In this document: positions 41,928-49,455 of the stretch, in pieces
How positions within the stretch are numbered: position 1 is the first letter of the stretch
Layout: each line of letters begins with the position of its first letter
Origin: Catenisphaera adipataccumulans
GTDB taxonomy: Bacteria > Bacillota_I > Bacilli_A > Erysipelotrichales > Erysipelotrichaceae
NCBI RefSeq assembly: GCF_014202755.1
Contig: NZ_JACHHK010000003.1
Location: 186,001-250,000, forward strand
Reading direction: 5' to 3'
DNA length: 64,000 nucleotides
Position numbers and translations under genes: made by a program
The notes under the pieces: generated by a model
Told to the model about the DNA's origin: nothing
Seen by the model: the letters and a program-made list of their open reading frames with translations, nothing else
Database searches by the model: none

Positions 41928-42753
41928 AAAACTCTTAGCCGGTCTGCTTTGTCTATGTTTGTTCTGCGGCTGTTCCGCTTCAACAACACAAACAAGCAAG
42001 CACGAAGAAAAAGAAAAAAAGACTTTCACCCTGCCGTCTGCTAAGATCATCGATGACATTCAGGAACGCGGTTATCTGATCGTCGGTGTAAAAACCGATG
42101 TTCCTGGACTGAGTGATTACGATGAAACAACGCAGACGTACAGCGGGGTCGAAATCGAATTGGCTTATAAAATTGCCGGGTTGATCTTTGACTGTTCCGC
42201 GAAAGAAGCCGAATCCAAAGGTTATGTCCATTTTGAGCCTGTTACGGTCGCAAATCGGGAAACCAAATTAAAGAACGGTGATATCGACTGCCTGATGGCC
42301 ACTTATACCATCACAGCGAGCCGTAAGAAAAAATTTGCGCTGTCAGAAAGTTATTATAAAGACTATATCGGTTTGATGGTTCGCAAGACCGAAACAGATA
42401 ATGAATCGCTGGGATCTTCCGGCATCCAAAGCCTGGCAGATCTGGACGGCAAGATCATCGGTACAGCAAAACATTCTACGGCCAGAAAGGCCACGCTGAA
42501 TTATATCAATAATCATGCCTCTTTATCGATTTCACCGATCTTCATGGAATACGATTCTTATGATGAATTGAAAGAAGCGCTGGTCAGCGGAGAAATCGAT
42601 GCGATGTGTGTCGATGTCAGTATTCTGGAAGGTTATGTTGATGATTCACTGACCATATTAAATGATCGGTATGCCCCGCAGGATTACGGTGCTGCCGTGC
42701 TGCCGAAAAACCGCGCATTGATCGAAGTCATCAATTATGCGATCGAAAATTAA
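41920..42753 (+). CDS. Extracellular solute-binding lipoprotein (amino-acid type)
   Basis: A 277-residue receptor of the SBP_bac_3 type. The lipobox LFCGC with lipidated Cys near residue 18 anchors it to the membrane. A linker of lysine/glutamate residues is followed by the bilobal domain GYLIVGVKTDVPGLS, VEIELAYKIAG, DCLMATYTITASR and GKIIGTAKHST. Such receptors normally serve polar-amino-acid ABC importers, but no ABC genes are here; instead it is translationally coupled to a DAACS symporter. Either it feeds that symporter or it works with an ABC system elsewhere. Confidence 0.88.
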   Translation: MFRKLLAGLLCLCLFCGCSASTTQTSKHEEKEKKTFTLPSAKIIDDIQERGYLIVGVKTDVPGLSDYDETTQTYSGVEIELAYKIAGLIFDCSAKEAESKGYVHFEPVTVANRETKLKNGDIDCLMATYTITASRKKKFALSESYYKDYIGLMVRKTETDNESLGSSGIQSLADLDGKIIGTAKHSTARKATLNYINNHASLSISPIFMEYDSYDELKEALVSGEIDAMCVDVSILEGYVDDSLTILNDRYAPQDYGAAVLPKNRALIEVINYAIEN

Positions 42754-42754
42754 A

Positions 42755-42782
42755 ACAGATGTTGAAAAACATCTGTTTTTTT
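42755..42782. terminator. Bidirectional terminator
   Basis: Stem ACAGATGTT/AACATCTGT (42755-42763, 42768-42776) with T7 on the plus strand. It ends the symporter operon and lies at the stop of the converging PhzF gene. Confidence 0.85.
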
Positions 42783-43563
42783 ATTGATCTTCAAGATGTA
42801 TGTCGGCTTCGGCATACAAAACAGCATGACCGCGCAGAATGGTACGCTCTCCTTCCTGCCGGCAGTAAAGTTCACCGCCGCGGGCCGAGGCCTGATAGGC
42901 CTTCAGTTCTTTTTTCTGCAGCTGATCTGCCCAATACGGAATCACATGGCAGTGGGCCCGGCCGCAGACCGGATCTTCTGCGACCCCGCATTTTGGCGCA
43001 AAAGAACGAGTCACACAGTCATATTGATCGCCCCGGGCGGTCACATTGAACGTGGTTCCATCCAGCTGCCGGATCACATCCAGATCCGGGATCACACGGC
43101 GGACTTCTGCTTCATCCTTCAGGACGCAGACCATATCTTCGCCTAGATAGGCCGCCTGCGGACAAATACCAATGGCCTGTACGATTTGATCTGTGACTTC
43201 AATCGGATGCATCGGAAAAGATGGAAGATCCATCGCAAATAGTTCTCCTTCCTGTTTGACCGTCAACACCCCGCTTTTCGTATGAAAACGGACTTCCGTT
43301 CGTTCCGGATCGAGAAAATGCAGGATCACGTAGGCAGAAGCCAGCGTCGCATGTCCGCACAGATCAATTTCCCCGCCCGGTGTAAACCAGCGCAGCTGAT
43401 AGTCCTCTCCCTGCAGCAGCGCAAACGCAGTTTCTGATAAGTTGTTTTCAATGGCCATCTTCTGCATCAGATCATCGGACAGTTCATGATCCAGGATACA
43501 GATGGCAGCCGGATTGCCGCTGAACACATGCTTCGTGAACGCATCGACAATATATTGTTTCAT
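42781..43563 (-). CDS. PhzF-family isomerase/epimerase-like protein
   Basis: A 260-residue protein of the PhzF/YddE fold, two similar halves. Motifs are DAFTKHVFSGNPAAI, NLSETAF with the catalytic Glu (about residue 45), WFTPGGEIDLCGHATL in the first half and CGRAHCHVIPYWA in the second. No phenazine genes are present, and most such proteins in Bacillota have no known substrate. GAGGAAGAAA precedes the ATG at 43563. Confidence 0.88.
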   Translation of the reverse strand: MKQYIVDAFTKHVFSGNPAAICILDHELSDDLMQKMAIENNLSETAFALLQGEDYQLRWFTPGGEIDLCGHATLASAYVILHFLDPERTEVRFHTKSGVLTVKQEGELFAMDLPSFPMHPIEVTDQIVQAIGICPQAAYLGEDMVCVLKDEAEVRRVIPDLDVIRQLDGTTFNVTARGDQYDCVTRSFAPKCGVAEDPVCGRAHCHVIPYWADQLQKKELKAYQASARGGELYCRQEGERTILRGHAVLYAEADIHLEDQ

Positions 43564-43635
43564 TTTCTTCCTCCTATGCTTACTTTATTATAAAGCAGGA
43601 TCGCAGTAAATTTCCGTTTCCGCCCGAATTTATGG

Positions 43636-43641
43636 TATATT
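43636..43641 (+). promoter_or_regulatory. Candidate leaderless promoter -10 box of pyridoxal kinase
   Basis: TGG-TATATT at 43636-43641, extended -10, ends six bases before the ATG at 43648. The -35 region is poor, and no ribosome binding site is present. Confidence 0.5.
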
Positions 43642-43647
43642 GTTCCT

Positions 43648-44478
43648 ATGTCAGACCACAATAAACAAAAAAAGATCGCCGTCATCAATGATTTTACCGG
43701 CTTCGGCCGCTGCTCGCTGACCGTTGAGATCCCGATCATTTCAGCGATGCACGTGCAGTGCTGTCCGATCCCGACCTCGGTCCTTTCCAATCATACCGCC
43801 TACGATCGTTATTTCCTGCAGGATATGACCGATTCGATGGAACCGTACATCGAAGAATGGAAGCTGCTGGACCTGCAGTTTTCGGGTATTGCCACCGGTT
43901 ACTTAAGTTCACTGCGCCAATTTACGATCACGGAACAATTCATCGATGATTTCAAAAGGAAAGATACCATCGTGGAAGTGGACCCAGTCATGGCCGACGG
44001 CGGTCAGTTTTACGACAGTTATTCGCCGGAAATGTGCCAGGCCATGAGACATTTGCTGACCAAGGCCGACTTGATCACACCGAATCTGACCGAAGCCTGT
44101 TTCCTGACCGATACGCCGTATCATACAGGCAGCTGGCGCATCAAAGAACTGCATCAGCTGACCGAAAAACTGCACCGTTTTGGACCGGAAAAAATTGTGA
44201 TCACTGGTATTCCGCAGGGACAGTTTGTCGCCAACATCTGTTCCTATGATGACATTTTTAAAGTGGTTCGTTCCCATCGGATCGGGATCTCCCGCTCCGG
44301 GACCGGCGATGTCTTCGCCAGTATATTAATTGCGGATGCCGTGCGCGGTATTGATTTTGAATCCTCCGTCCGCAAAGCAGCCCGCTTTTTGAAACGCTGT
44401 CTGATCCGTTCGGACGAATTGGGGATCCCCAAGGAAGACGGTGTCTGTTTCGAGGAATTTTTGACCAAATTAAAATAG
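43648..44478 (+). CDS. Pyridoxal/pyridoxamine kinase (PdxY type)
   Basis: A 276-residue ribokinase-superfamily kinase that phosphorylates pyridoxal, pyridoxine or pyridoxamine in B6 salvage. It has VINDFTGFGRC, CCPIPTSVLSNHT, VDPVMADGG with the metal/ATP region and the C-terminal SGTGDVFASIL anion-hole motif with catalytic Asp (about residue 220). It lacks a ribosome binding site. It is isolated between the PhzF gene and a small cysteine-rich gene. Confidence 0.92.
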   Translation: MSDHNKQKKIAVINDFTGFGRCSLTVEIPIISAMHVQCCPIPTSVLSNHTAYDRYFLQDMTDSMEPYIEEWKLLDLQFSGIATGYLSSLRQFTITEQFIDDFKRKDTIVEVDPVMADGGQFYDSYSPEMCQAMRHLLTKADLITPNLTEACFLTDTPYHTGSWRIKELHQLTEKLHRFGPEKIVITGIPQGQFVANICSYDDIFKVVRSHRIGISRSGTGDVFASILIADAVRGIDFESSVRKAARFLKRCLIRSDELGIPKEDGVCFEEFLTKLK

Positions 44479-44488
44479 AGCCGCAGCT

Positions 44489-44701
44489 CTATCCGTGAAT
44501 ATAGTTGGCAAAATATTCTGCATTGATCTCAGAAATTTCTTTTTTGCCGTCGATGTAGTCTTTATAGATCTGATCCGGCGATCCGCCGCCCAGCCAGCAG
44601 GATGAACAATTCTCACAGCTGGTGCCGCAGCTGTTCATACTTTCGCGGATGATCTCCATCCGCTCTTCGCGGGTCGTATCTTTGATGAGAATGCTTTTCA
44701 T
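44489..44701 (-). CDS. Small cysteine-rich conserved protein
   Basis: A 70-residue protein with a central cluster CGTSCENCSSCWLGGG, in which cysteines are spaced C-X3-C-X2-C-X2-C, followed by a DQIYKDYIDG helix. The arrangement could bind zinc or an iron-sulfur cluster; no family name is recalled with confidence. GAAAGAAG lies about nine bases before the ATG and a TATACT -10-like box further upstream, so it seems to have its own promoter. Function is unknown. Confidence 0.65.
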   Translation of the reverse strand: MKSILIKDTTREERMEIIRESMNSCGTSCENCSSCWLGGGSPDQIYKDYIDGKKEISEINAEYFANYIHG

Positions 44702-44805
44702 AGGATCATCTTCTTTCTGATTTCAGTATAAAACCATTGCCTGAAGAAATCCAATTGAAAGCATTTATAAACAAGATTATACTAATAAATAAAGGAGTCT
44801 TTAGG

Positions 44806-45288
44806 ATGAATTATCAAGTGGATATTTTTCAAAAATTTGATCAGGGCTGGGCTCTGCTGACAGCCGGTACGCCCGATCATTTCAATACGATGACCGTCAG
44901 CTGGGGCGCCATGGGCACCATTTGGGGCAAACCGGCCGTAACCGTTTATGTCCGTCAAAGCCGGTATACATTGGAGTTTATGAATAGCTATGATACCTTT
45001 ACCATCAGTTTTTTCCCGGAACAATATAAGAAAGATCTCGGCATTCTTGGCTCAAGATCGGGCCGTGACGGCGATAAGATCGCATTGACCAAACTGAAAC
45101 CCAAAGCGATCGGTAATGCGGTCACTTTTGAACAGGCAGAAACGACATTGGTCTGCAAAAAGATGTACTGCCAGTTCATGGATCTGGATGCGATGCCGAA
45201 AGCTGTGCAGGAACAGTATTACAGCGATCACGATGTGCATTATCTGTTCATCGGTGAAGTGACCGATCTCATCGAGGAGGATCGCTGA
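44806..45288 (+). CDS. Flavin reductase-like / FMN-binding split-barrel protein
   Basis: A 160-residue protein of the flavin reductase-like domain family. It has TAGTPDHFNTMTVSWGAMGTIWGKPAVTVY and the RYTLEFMNSYDTFTISFF segment, a phosphate/flavin-binding pattern. Members bind FMN and reduce flavins or small molecules. AAAGGAG lies eight bases before the ATG at 44806. Its TGA shares a base with the next start (TGATG), so the two are coupled. Confidence 0.88.
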   Translation: MNYQVDIFQKFDQGWALLTAGTPDHFNTMTVSWGAMGTIWGKPAVTVYVRQSRYTLEFMNSYDTFTISFFPEQYKKDLGILGSRSGRDGDKIALTKLKPKAIGNAVTFEQAETTLVCKKMYCQFMDLDAMPKAVQEQYYSDHDVHYLFIGEVTDLIEEDR

Positions 45289-45677
45289 TGGACTATAAAA
45301 TCAAAGGGGTCGGCAAAGTTCCGACATTGCGTTTTCTCGATGACCGGCTGATGGTCAACGATACGGTCTATATGTATGACCAAATCAGGGATATCAATAT
45401 TTCCTATCATCCGTTTCTCGGCTCGTTCGGCGTCATCAAAGTGCTATTTACGAATGGAAAATACAAAGATGTCCCGTACAGCACATTCAGCCGCGACAGC
45501 ATCCGCGAAGCCATTCAGGATTTCAAACGGATCAAAAAAAATCCGCCGAAAAAGGCACAGCCTGTTTCATCCGGACTGCCGGTCGAAGAACTGAAACAGC
45601 TTAAAGCACTGCTTGATGAAGGCATCCTGACCCAAGAGGAATTCGAGGCAAAGAAAAAACAATTGTTAAATTTATAA
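45288..45677 (+). CDS. Small protein with C-terminal SHOCT domain
   Basis: A 129-residue protein. The first ~85 residues form a beta-rich PH-like segment. The C-terminal ~30 residues, LPVEELKQLKALLDEGILTQEEF, are a SHOCT oligomerisation motif. GAGGAGG precedes the start inside the end of the flavin reductase-like gene. A role in protein-protein contacts is typical of SHOCT but the partner is unknown. Confidence 0.8.
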   Translation: MDYKIKGVGKVPTLRFLDDRLMVNDTVYMYDQIRDINISYHPFLGSFGVIKVLFTNGKYKDVPYSTFSRDSIREAIQDFKRIKKNPPKKAQPVSSGLPVEELKQLKALLDEGILTQEEFEAKKKQLLNL

Positions 45678-45679
45678 AG

Positions 45680-45704
45680 GAGACACAAAGAAGTGTCTCT
45701 TTTT
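45680..45704 (+). terminator. Terminator of the flavin-reductase/SHOCT unit
   Basis: Stem GAGACAC/GTGTCTC (45680-45686, 45693-45699) followed by T7-8. Confidence 0.85.
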
Positions 45705-45711
45705 TTCATAG

Positions 45712-45733
45712 AAAAAACCCGCCGAACGGCGGG
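45712..45733 (-). terminator. Terminator of the first srlA-srlE pair
   Basis: Stem CCCGCC/GGCGGG (45718-45723, 45728-45733) with loop GAAC, followed by a T run on the minus strand. Confidence 0.85.
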
Positions 45734-45741
45734 CAGAAGTT

Positions 45742-46734
45742 TTAGAACAATCCAAAGCTGAACAAATAAGCAACGACAACTGCCAGCGGACCGGTGATGA
45801 CACGGCTGTACAAGACCGCCGGAACACCCATCTCGATGGTTTCCGGTTCTGCTTCCGCTAAAGATAAACCGACAGGAATAAAATCGCATCCTACCTGTGC
45901 ATTGATCGCAAACAAGGCCGGCAATGCATACTGGGCAGGAATATTTCCTTTGGCAATTTCAGCACCCAACAAGGTTCCGACGACCTGTGCGATGACGGCA
46001 CCTGGACCCAGGATCGGGCTCAGGAACGGCAGACCGCAGATGAAGGAAATCAGGATCATGCCCGGTAATGTGGAACAAAACGGACTGATCGTGTTGGCAA
46101 TGACGTTTCCTAAACCGCTGGCCTGAATGATTCCCAACAACGTGGAAGTAAAAGCCATGAACGGCAGGATGTTGCGGATGACCATGTCGATGGAATCACG
46201 GCCGGCTGCGAAGAATTTATTGACGACGTGGCCGACACCGACACCGATACGGGTCACCAGGTTTTGTTTCTGGCCTTCCTGTGCCGCAGCCACTTCTTGT
46301 TTTGCTTCTTCCTTGGTCTTCGGCTGATTGTCTGCCGAAACCGTTGCAGCAGATGCTGCTGATTCATCGGTATAAGACAAATTGGATTCTTTTACATCCG
46401 ATACATAAAGATCTGGTGTGATATATTGAGCCAGCGGACCGACTGCACCGACCGGCTCAACATTGACTGTCAAAATTTTCTTTCTCGGATAGACACCGCA
46501 GCGAGCGGTGCCGCCGCAGTTCACGACCGCAACCGCGACTTGTTCATCCGGCACCGTGGTCGAGAAACCATCCACTAATTCACATCCAGTCATTTCGGCG
46601 ATCTTCTTAGCGACCGGGCTGATGGTCTGTCCGGTTACACACAGGACTTTATTTCGTGTTTCTGTTGGTTCGATGATCAGCGGTCCGCCGAATCCATCTG
46701 CACCCTTGGTAATTTTGATATTTCTGTAAGCCAT
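45742..46734 (-). CDS. srlE: PTS glucitol/sorbitol-type EIIB(C) subunit SrlE, copy 1
   Basis: A 330-residue EIIB subunit. The N-terminal EIIB domain carries the phosphocysteine in VVNCGGTARCGVYPR (about residue 90). A charged variable linker (about 130-150) leads to the membrane domain of four or five helices with RIGVGVGHVVNKFFAAGRDS and SPILGPGAVIAQVVGT. It is about 90% identical by eye to the copy at 47551-48573, the linker being the main difference. It is co-transcribed with srlA copy 1. The E. coli substrate is D-glucitol; here the transported polyol is unknown. Confidence 0.93.
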   Translation of the reverse strand: MAYRNIKITKGADGFGGPLIIEPTETRNKVLCVTGQTISPVAKKIAEMTGCELVDGFSTTVPDEQVAVAVVNCGGTARCGVYPRKKILTVNVEPVGAVGPLAQYITPDLYVSDVKESNLSYTDESAASAATVSADNQPKTKEEAKQEVAAAQEGQKQNLVTRIGVGVGHVVNKFFAAGRDSIDMVIRNILPFMAFTSTLLGIIQASGLGNVIANTISPFCSTLPGMILISFICGLPFLSPILGPGAVIAQVVGTLLGAEIAKGNIPAQYALPALFAINAQVGCDFIPVGLSLAEAEPETIEMGVPAVLYSRVITGPLAVVVAYLFSFGLF

Positions 46735-46746
46735 GTTTGTAACCTC

Positions 46747-47265
46747 CTAGTCATCTGCTTTGGTCAAGTGGAAATAGATCTTTTCAGTAATGACCCCACG
46801 GAACAATGCAACGATCAAACCTACGATAAAGTAACGAACAGCCAAGCCGCCTAATTCATAACCAGCCTGCTGCAGTCCTTGTGCAATACCCATGTAGACA
46901 AACAATTCACCGGCATTGGCATGCGGGAATAATCCCGTTACCGGGTGTGCAAAGGCTGCAAAAGCATCAAAATATGCGGGTTTGTATTTTTCATCCAAGA
47001 AACGTCCTAAACTGTATCCCATCGGGTTTGCCAAGAACAATAAAGCAAGCATAGGGAAGATCGTATAACGCAGCAGCGCATACTTTGTGAATTTTTGTGC
47101 GGTCCTTTCTACTTTTTCTTCTCCGACCAATTTAATGATCGAGTTCATGAACGTTAACAAGCAAACGATTTGAGGAATGATATTGGTGACCCAGCCTGTG
47201 AACGTTTCACCGCCAGTGGTAAACCATCCAATAAATCCTTGCGCAATGTTTGTGATGATATCCAT
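46747..47265 (-). CDS. srlA: PTS glucitol/sorbitol-type EIIC subunit SrlA, copy 1
   Basis: A 172-residue EIIC2 subunit with about four hydrophobic segments. Signatures are IAQGFIGWFTTGGETFTGWV, ANPMGYSLGRFLDEKYKPAYFD and PHANAGELFVYMGIAQG. It forms the membrane channel with SrlE. AAAGGAGAGAAGACAT precedes the ATG. It has its own promoter with flanking operator repeats between it and the upstream copy 2 unit. Confidence 0.93.
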   Translation of the reverse strand: MDIITNIAQGFIGWFTTGGETFTGWVTNIIPQIVCLLTFMNSIIKLVGEEKVERTAQKFTKYALLRYTIFPMLALLFLANPMGYSLGRFLDEKYKPAYFDAFAAFAHPVTGLFPHANAGELFVYMGIAQGLQQAGYELGGLAVRYFIVGLIVALFRGVITEKIYFHLTKADD

Positions 47266-47378
47266 ATGTCTTCTCTCCTTTGATAAAAATGAGCGGCCGA
47301 CTCATCGATCATTCCTTTTTGGGTCCGAATTCACCGTCATGAATCCGAAAAAGCAATGATCTGATCCAGAAACAGCAT

Positions 47379-47493
47379 GTACATATTTCCATATATTGTT
47401 GCATATTTCCTTTACAATTTCATTATACGATAATGTAAGCGTTTGTCAAATAAAAATGAACATATTTGCATATTTAGTTGCATATGTTCATTT
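47379..47493 (-). promoter_or_regulatory. Promoter with two operator repeats upstream of srlA copy 1
   Basis: On the minus strand TTGACA (47444-47449), 16-base spacer, TATAAT (47422-47427). It is flanked by two 32-bp elements (47458-47489 and 47379-47410) that match at 26 of 32 positions, both built from ATATGCAA...ATATGNAAATATGT. The upstream one is also a perfect 12-bp inverted repeat, AAATGAACATAT and ATATGTTCATTT (47454-47465, 47482-47493). The plus strand also holds an imperfect cre-like TGTAAGCGTTTGTCA over the -35 region. Confidence 0.75.
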
Positions 47494-47520
47494 GCCTTAA
47501 ATATTCATTTCAACAACATA

Positions 47521-47542
47521 AAAAAAGAGGGCCGAAGCCCTC
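47521..47542 (-). terminator. Terminator of the srlA-srlE copy 2 unit
   Basis: Stem GAGGGC/GCCCTC (47527-47532, 47537-47542) with CGAA loop, then a T run on the minus strand. Confidence 0.82.
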
Positions 47543-47550
47543 ATTAAATT

Positions 47551-48573
47551 TTAGTACATACCAATACTGAAGAAGTACGCAATGACAACGGCCAGCGGAC
47601 CGGTGATGACACGGCTGTACAAGACGGCCGGAACACCCATCTCGATGGTATCTGGTTCTGCTTCTCCTAAAGACAGACCAACTGGAATGAAGTCGCATCC
47701 TACCTGTGCATCGATGGCAAACAAGGCCGGCAATGCATACTGAGCAGGGATGTTGCCCTTTGCGAATTCAGCACCCAACAGTGTACCAACGACCTGCGCA
47801 ATGACGGCACCTGGACCCAGGATCGGGCTCAGGAACGGCAGACCGCAGATGAAGGAGATGAAGATCATGCCCGGCAATGTGGAGCAGAACGGACTGATCG
47901 TGTTGGCGATGACGTTTCCTAATCCACTTGCGGAAATGATTCCCAACAAAGTCGAAGTGAAGGCCATGAACGGCAGGATGTTGCGGATGACCATATCGAT
48001 GGAATCACGGCCGGCTGCGAAGAATTTATTGACAACGTGGCCGACGCCGACACCGATACGGGTGACCAGGTTCTGTTTCTGACCTTCCTGTGCTGCAGCT
48101 ACATCGGCTTTGGCCTGATCTTTGGTTTTCGGGCCGTTATCGCCTGCTGCATCGGCAGCTTCCAATTCTTCGGCAGCGGATTTTGCGGCAGAAGCATTGG
48201 TTTCATCGGTATAGCTCAAGTTCTTTTCGCTGACATCCGATACATAGATGTCTTCCGTGATATATTGTGCCAAAGGACCAACCGCACCGACTGGTTCTAC
48301 ATTGACCGTCATAATGTGCTTTCTTGGATAAACACCGCAGCGAGCAGTACCGCCGCAGTTTACAACTGCAACTGCAACTTGATCATCCGGAACAGTTGTT
48401 TTAAATCCGTCGACCAATTCACAACCAGTCATTTCGGCGATCTTTTTTGCGACCGGGCTGATGGTCTGTCCGGTAACGCACAATACTTTATTACGAGTTT
48501 CCGTCGGTTCAATGATCAGCGGTCCGCCGAATCCTGCTGAACCTTTCGTGATTTTAATATTTCTATATGCCAT
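47551..48573 (-). CDS. srlE: PTS glucitol/sorbitol-type EIIB(C) subunit SrlE, copy 2
   Basis: A 340-residue EIIB paralog with the same phosphocysteine motif VVNCGGTARCGVYPR and membrane region as copy 1. The linker between EIIB and membrane domain is about 12 residues longer and rich in alanine and acidic residues. I chose the ATG at 48573, where GGGAGGAAA gives better spacing than the ATG two codons earlier. It is co-transcribed with srlA copy 2. High identity in the membrane part and divergence in the linker suggest a recent duplication or gene conversion. Confidence 0.92.
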   Translation of the reverse strand: MAYRNIKITKGSAGFGGPLIIEPTETRNKVLCVTGQTISPVAKKIAEMTGCELVDGFKTTVPDDQVAVAVVNCGGTARCGVYPRKHIMTVNVEPVGAVGPLAQYITEDIYVSDVSEKNLSYTDETNASAAKSAAEELEAADAAGDNGPKTKDQAKADVAAAQEGQKQNLVTRIGVGVGHVVNKFFAAGRDSIDMVIRNILPFMAFTSTLLGIISASGLGNVIANTISPFCSTLPGMIFISFICGLPFLSPILGPGAVIAQVVGTLLGAEFAKGNIPAQYALPALFAIDAQVGCDFIPVGLSLGEAEPDTIEMGVPAVLYSRVITGPLAVVIAYFFSIGMY

Positions 48574-48586
48574 ATCCATTTCCTCC

Positions 48587-49105
48587 CTACTTCTTAATTC
48601 CAGCTAAGTGGAAATAAATACGCTCAGTAACCAAACCACGGATCGTGATCACGATCAAACCAACGATAAAGTAACGAACTGCCAGACCGCCTAATTCATA
48701 ACCGGCTTTCTGCAGACCTTGGGCAATACCCATGTAAACGAACAATTCACCGGCATTGGCATGCGGGAACAGTCCGGTGATCGGGTGGCAGAAGCTGACG
48801 CATGCATCGTAGAATGCAGGTTTATATTTCTCGTCAATGAAACGTCCGAATGTGTAAGCCATCGGGTTTGCCAAGAACATATCTGCCATCATTGGGAACA
48901 AAGAATAACGCAGAATTGCATTTTTCGTCATTTTCTTTGCGCCGCTCTCGACTTTTTCTTCACCGACCAATTTAACGATCGAGTTCATGAAAGTCATCAA
49001 ACATACAACTTGCGGAATAATACCAGTGACCCAACCGGTAAAGGTTTCGCCGCCGGTGGTAAACCAGCCGATAAACCCTTGCGCAATATTAGTAATTACA
49101 TCCAT
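48587..49105 (-). CDS. srlA: PTS glucitol/sorbitol-type EIIC subunit SrlA, copy 2
   Basis: A 172-residue EIIC2 paralog. The IAQGFIGWFTTGGETFTGWV and PHANAGELFVYMGIAQG motifs are as in copy 1; differences concentrate in the middle helices (about residues 55-100). This copy diverges from copy 1 more than the SrlE pair does. AAAAGGAGAGAC precedes the ATG. It lies downstream of a promoter region with a cre-like element and a SorC-type operator motif. Confidence 0.92.
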   Translation of the reverse strand: MDVITNIAQGFIGWFTTGGETFTGWVTGIIPQVVCLMTFMNSIVKLVGEEKVESGAKKMTKNAILRYSLFPMMADMFLANPMAYTFGRFIDEKYKPAFYDACVSFCHPITGLFPHANAGELFVYMGIAQGLQKAGYELGGLAVRYFIVGLIVITIRGLVTERIYFHLAGIKK

Positions 49106-49410
49106 AATGTCTCTCCTTTTTTTTCGCAGCAGCCCAGTCGGCCGAACTGTTCTGTTGCTCTCTTGTTTTGTGCTTCGTCAAGCAGGATCCCGTCGAACCC
49201 TTTTACAAAACCAGAGTAATTAACTTTTTTTGTGATTCTTTTGAAACTAAATCAAACATTCCAATAGAAACCATGGCTTTTAAAGCGCTATGTAAACGCT
49301 TTCCTACTATATGATAACATAATTTTCCCAAATTCAATCTAAATTGTGTTGAAAATATGTATAAATCAGCGCAGCTCAACACACATTTAAACATTTGTTC
49401 AAATCATGCC
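49106..49410 (-). promoter_or_regulatory. Regulatory region of srlA-srlE copy 2, with cre and SorC-motif
   Basis: This 305-bp stretch has no ORF I would accept. Minus strand, from the far end: a motif TGAACAAATGTTTAAAT (plus coordinates 49385-49401), also present with one mismatch before the SorC gene; a promoter region with TTGAAT and TATCAT-like boxes (49310-49345); then a cre-like element, TGTAAACGCTTTCC on the plus strand (49291-49304), matching the CcpA consensus at 13 of 14 positions. CcpA binding there would be just downstream of the -10 and repressive. A long untranslated leader of about 180 bases follows. Confidence 0.6.
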
Positions 49411-49414
49411 TCAA

Positions 49415-49442
49415 AAAGAAATGGGGAGCCCAGGCTCCCCAT
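49415..49442 (-). terminator. Terminator of the SorC-GutM-SrlB-oxidoreductase unit
   Basis: Stem ATGGGGAGCC/GGCTCCCCAT (49421-49430, 49433-49442) followed on the minus strand by TTTCTTTTTG. Confidence 0.85.
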
Positions 49443-49455
49443 GATCATTCAGTAA

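Noticed and set aside
47435-47449. TGTAAGCGTTTGTCA as a full cre site before srlA copy 1
   Set aside because: It needs a one-base insertion against the CcpA consensus on either strand, so I mention it only as cre-like. The element at 49291 is better.
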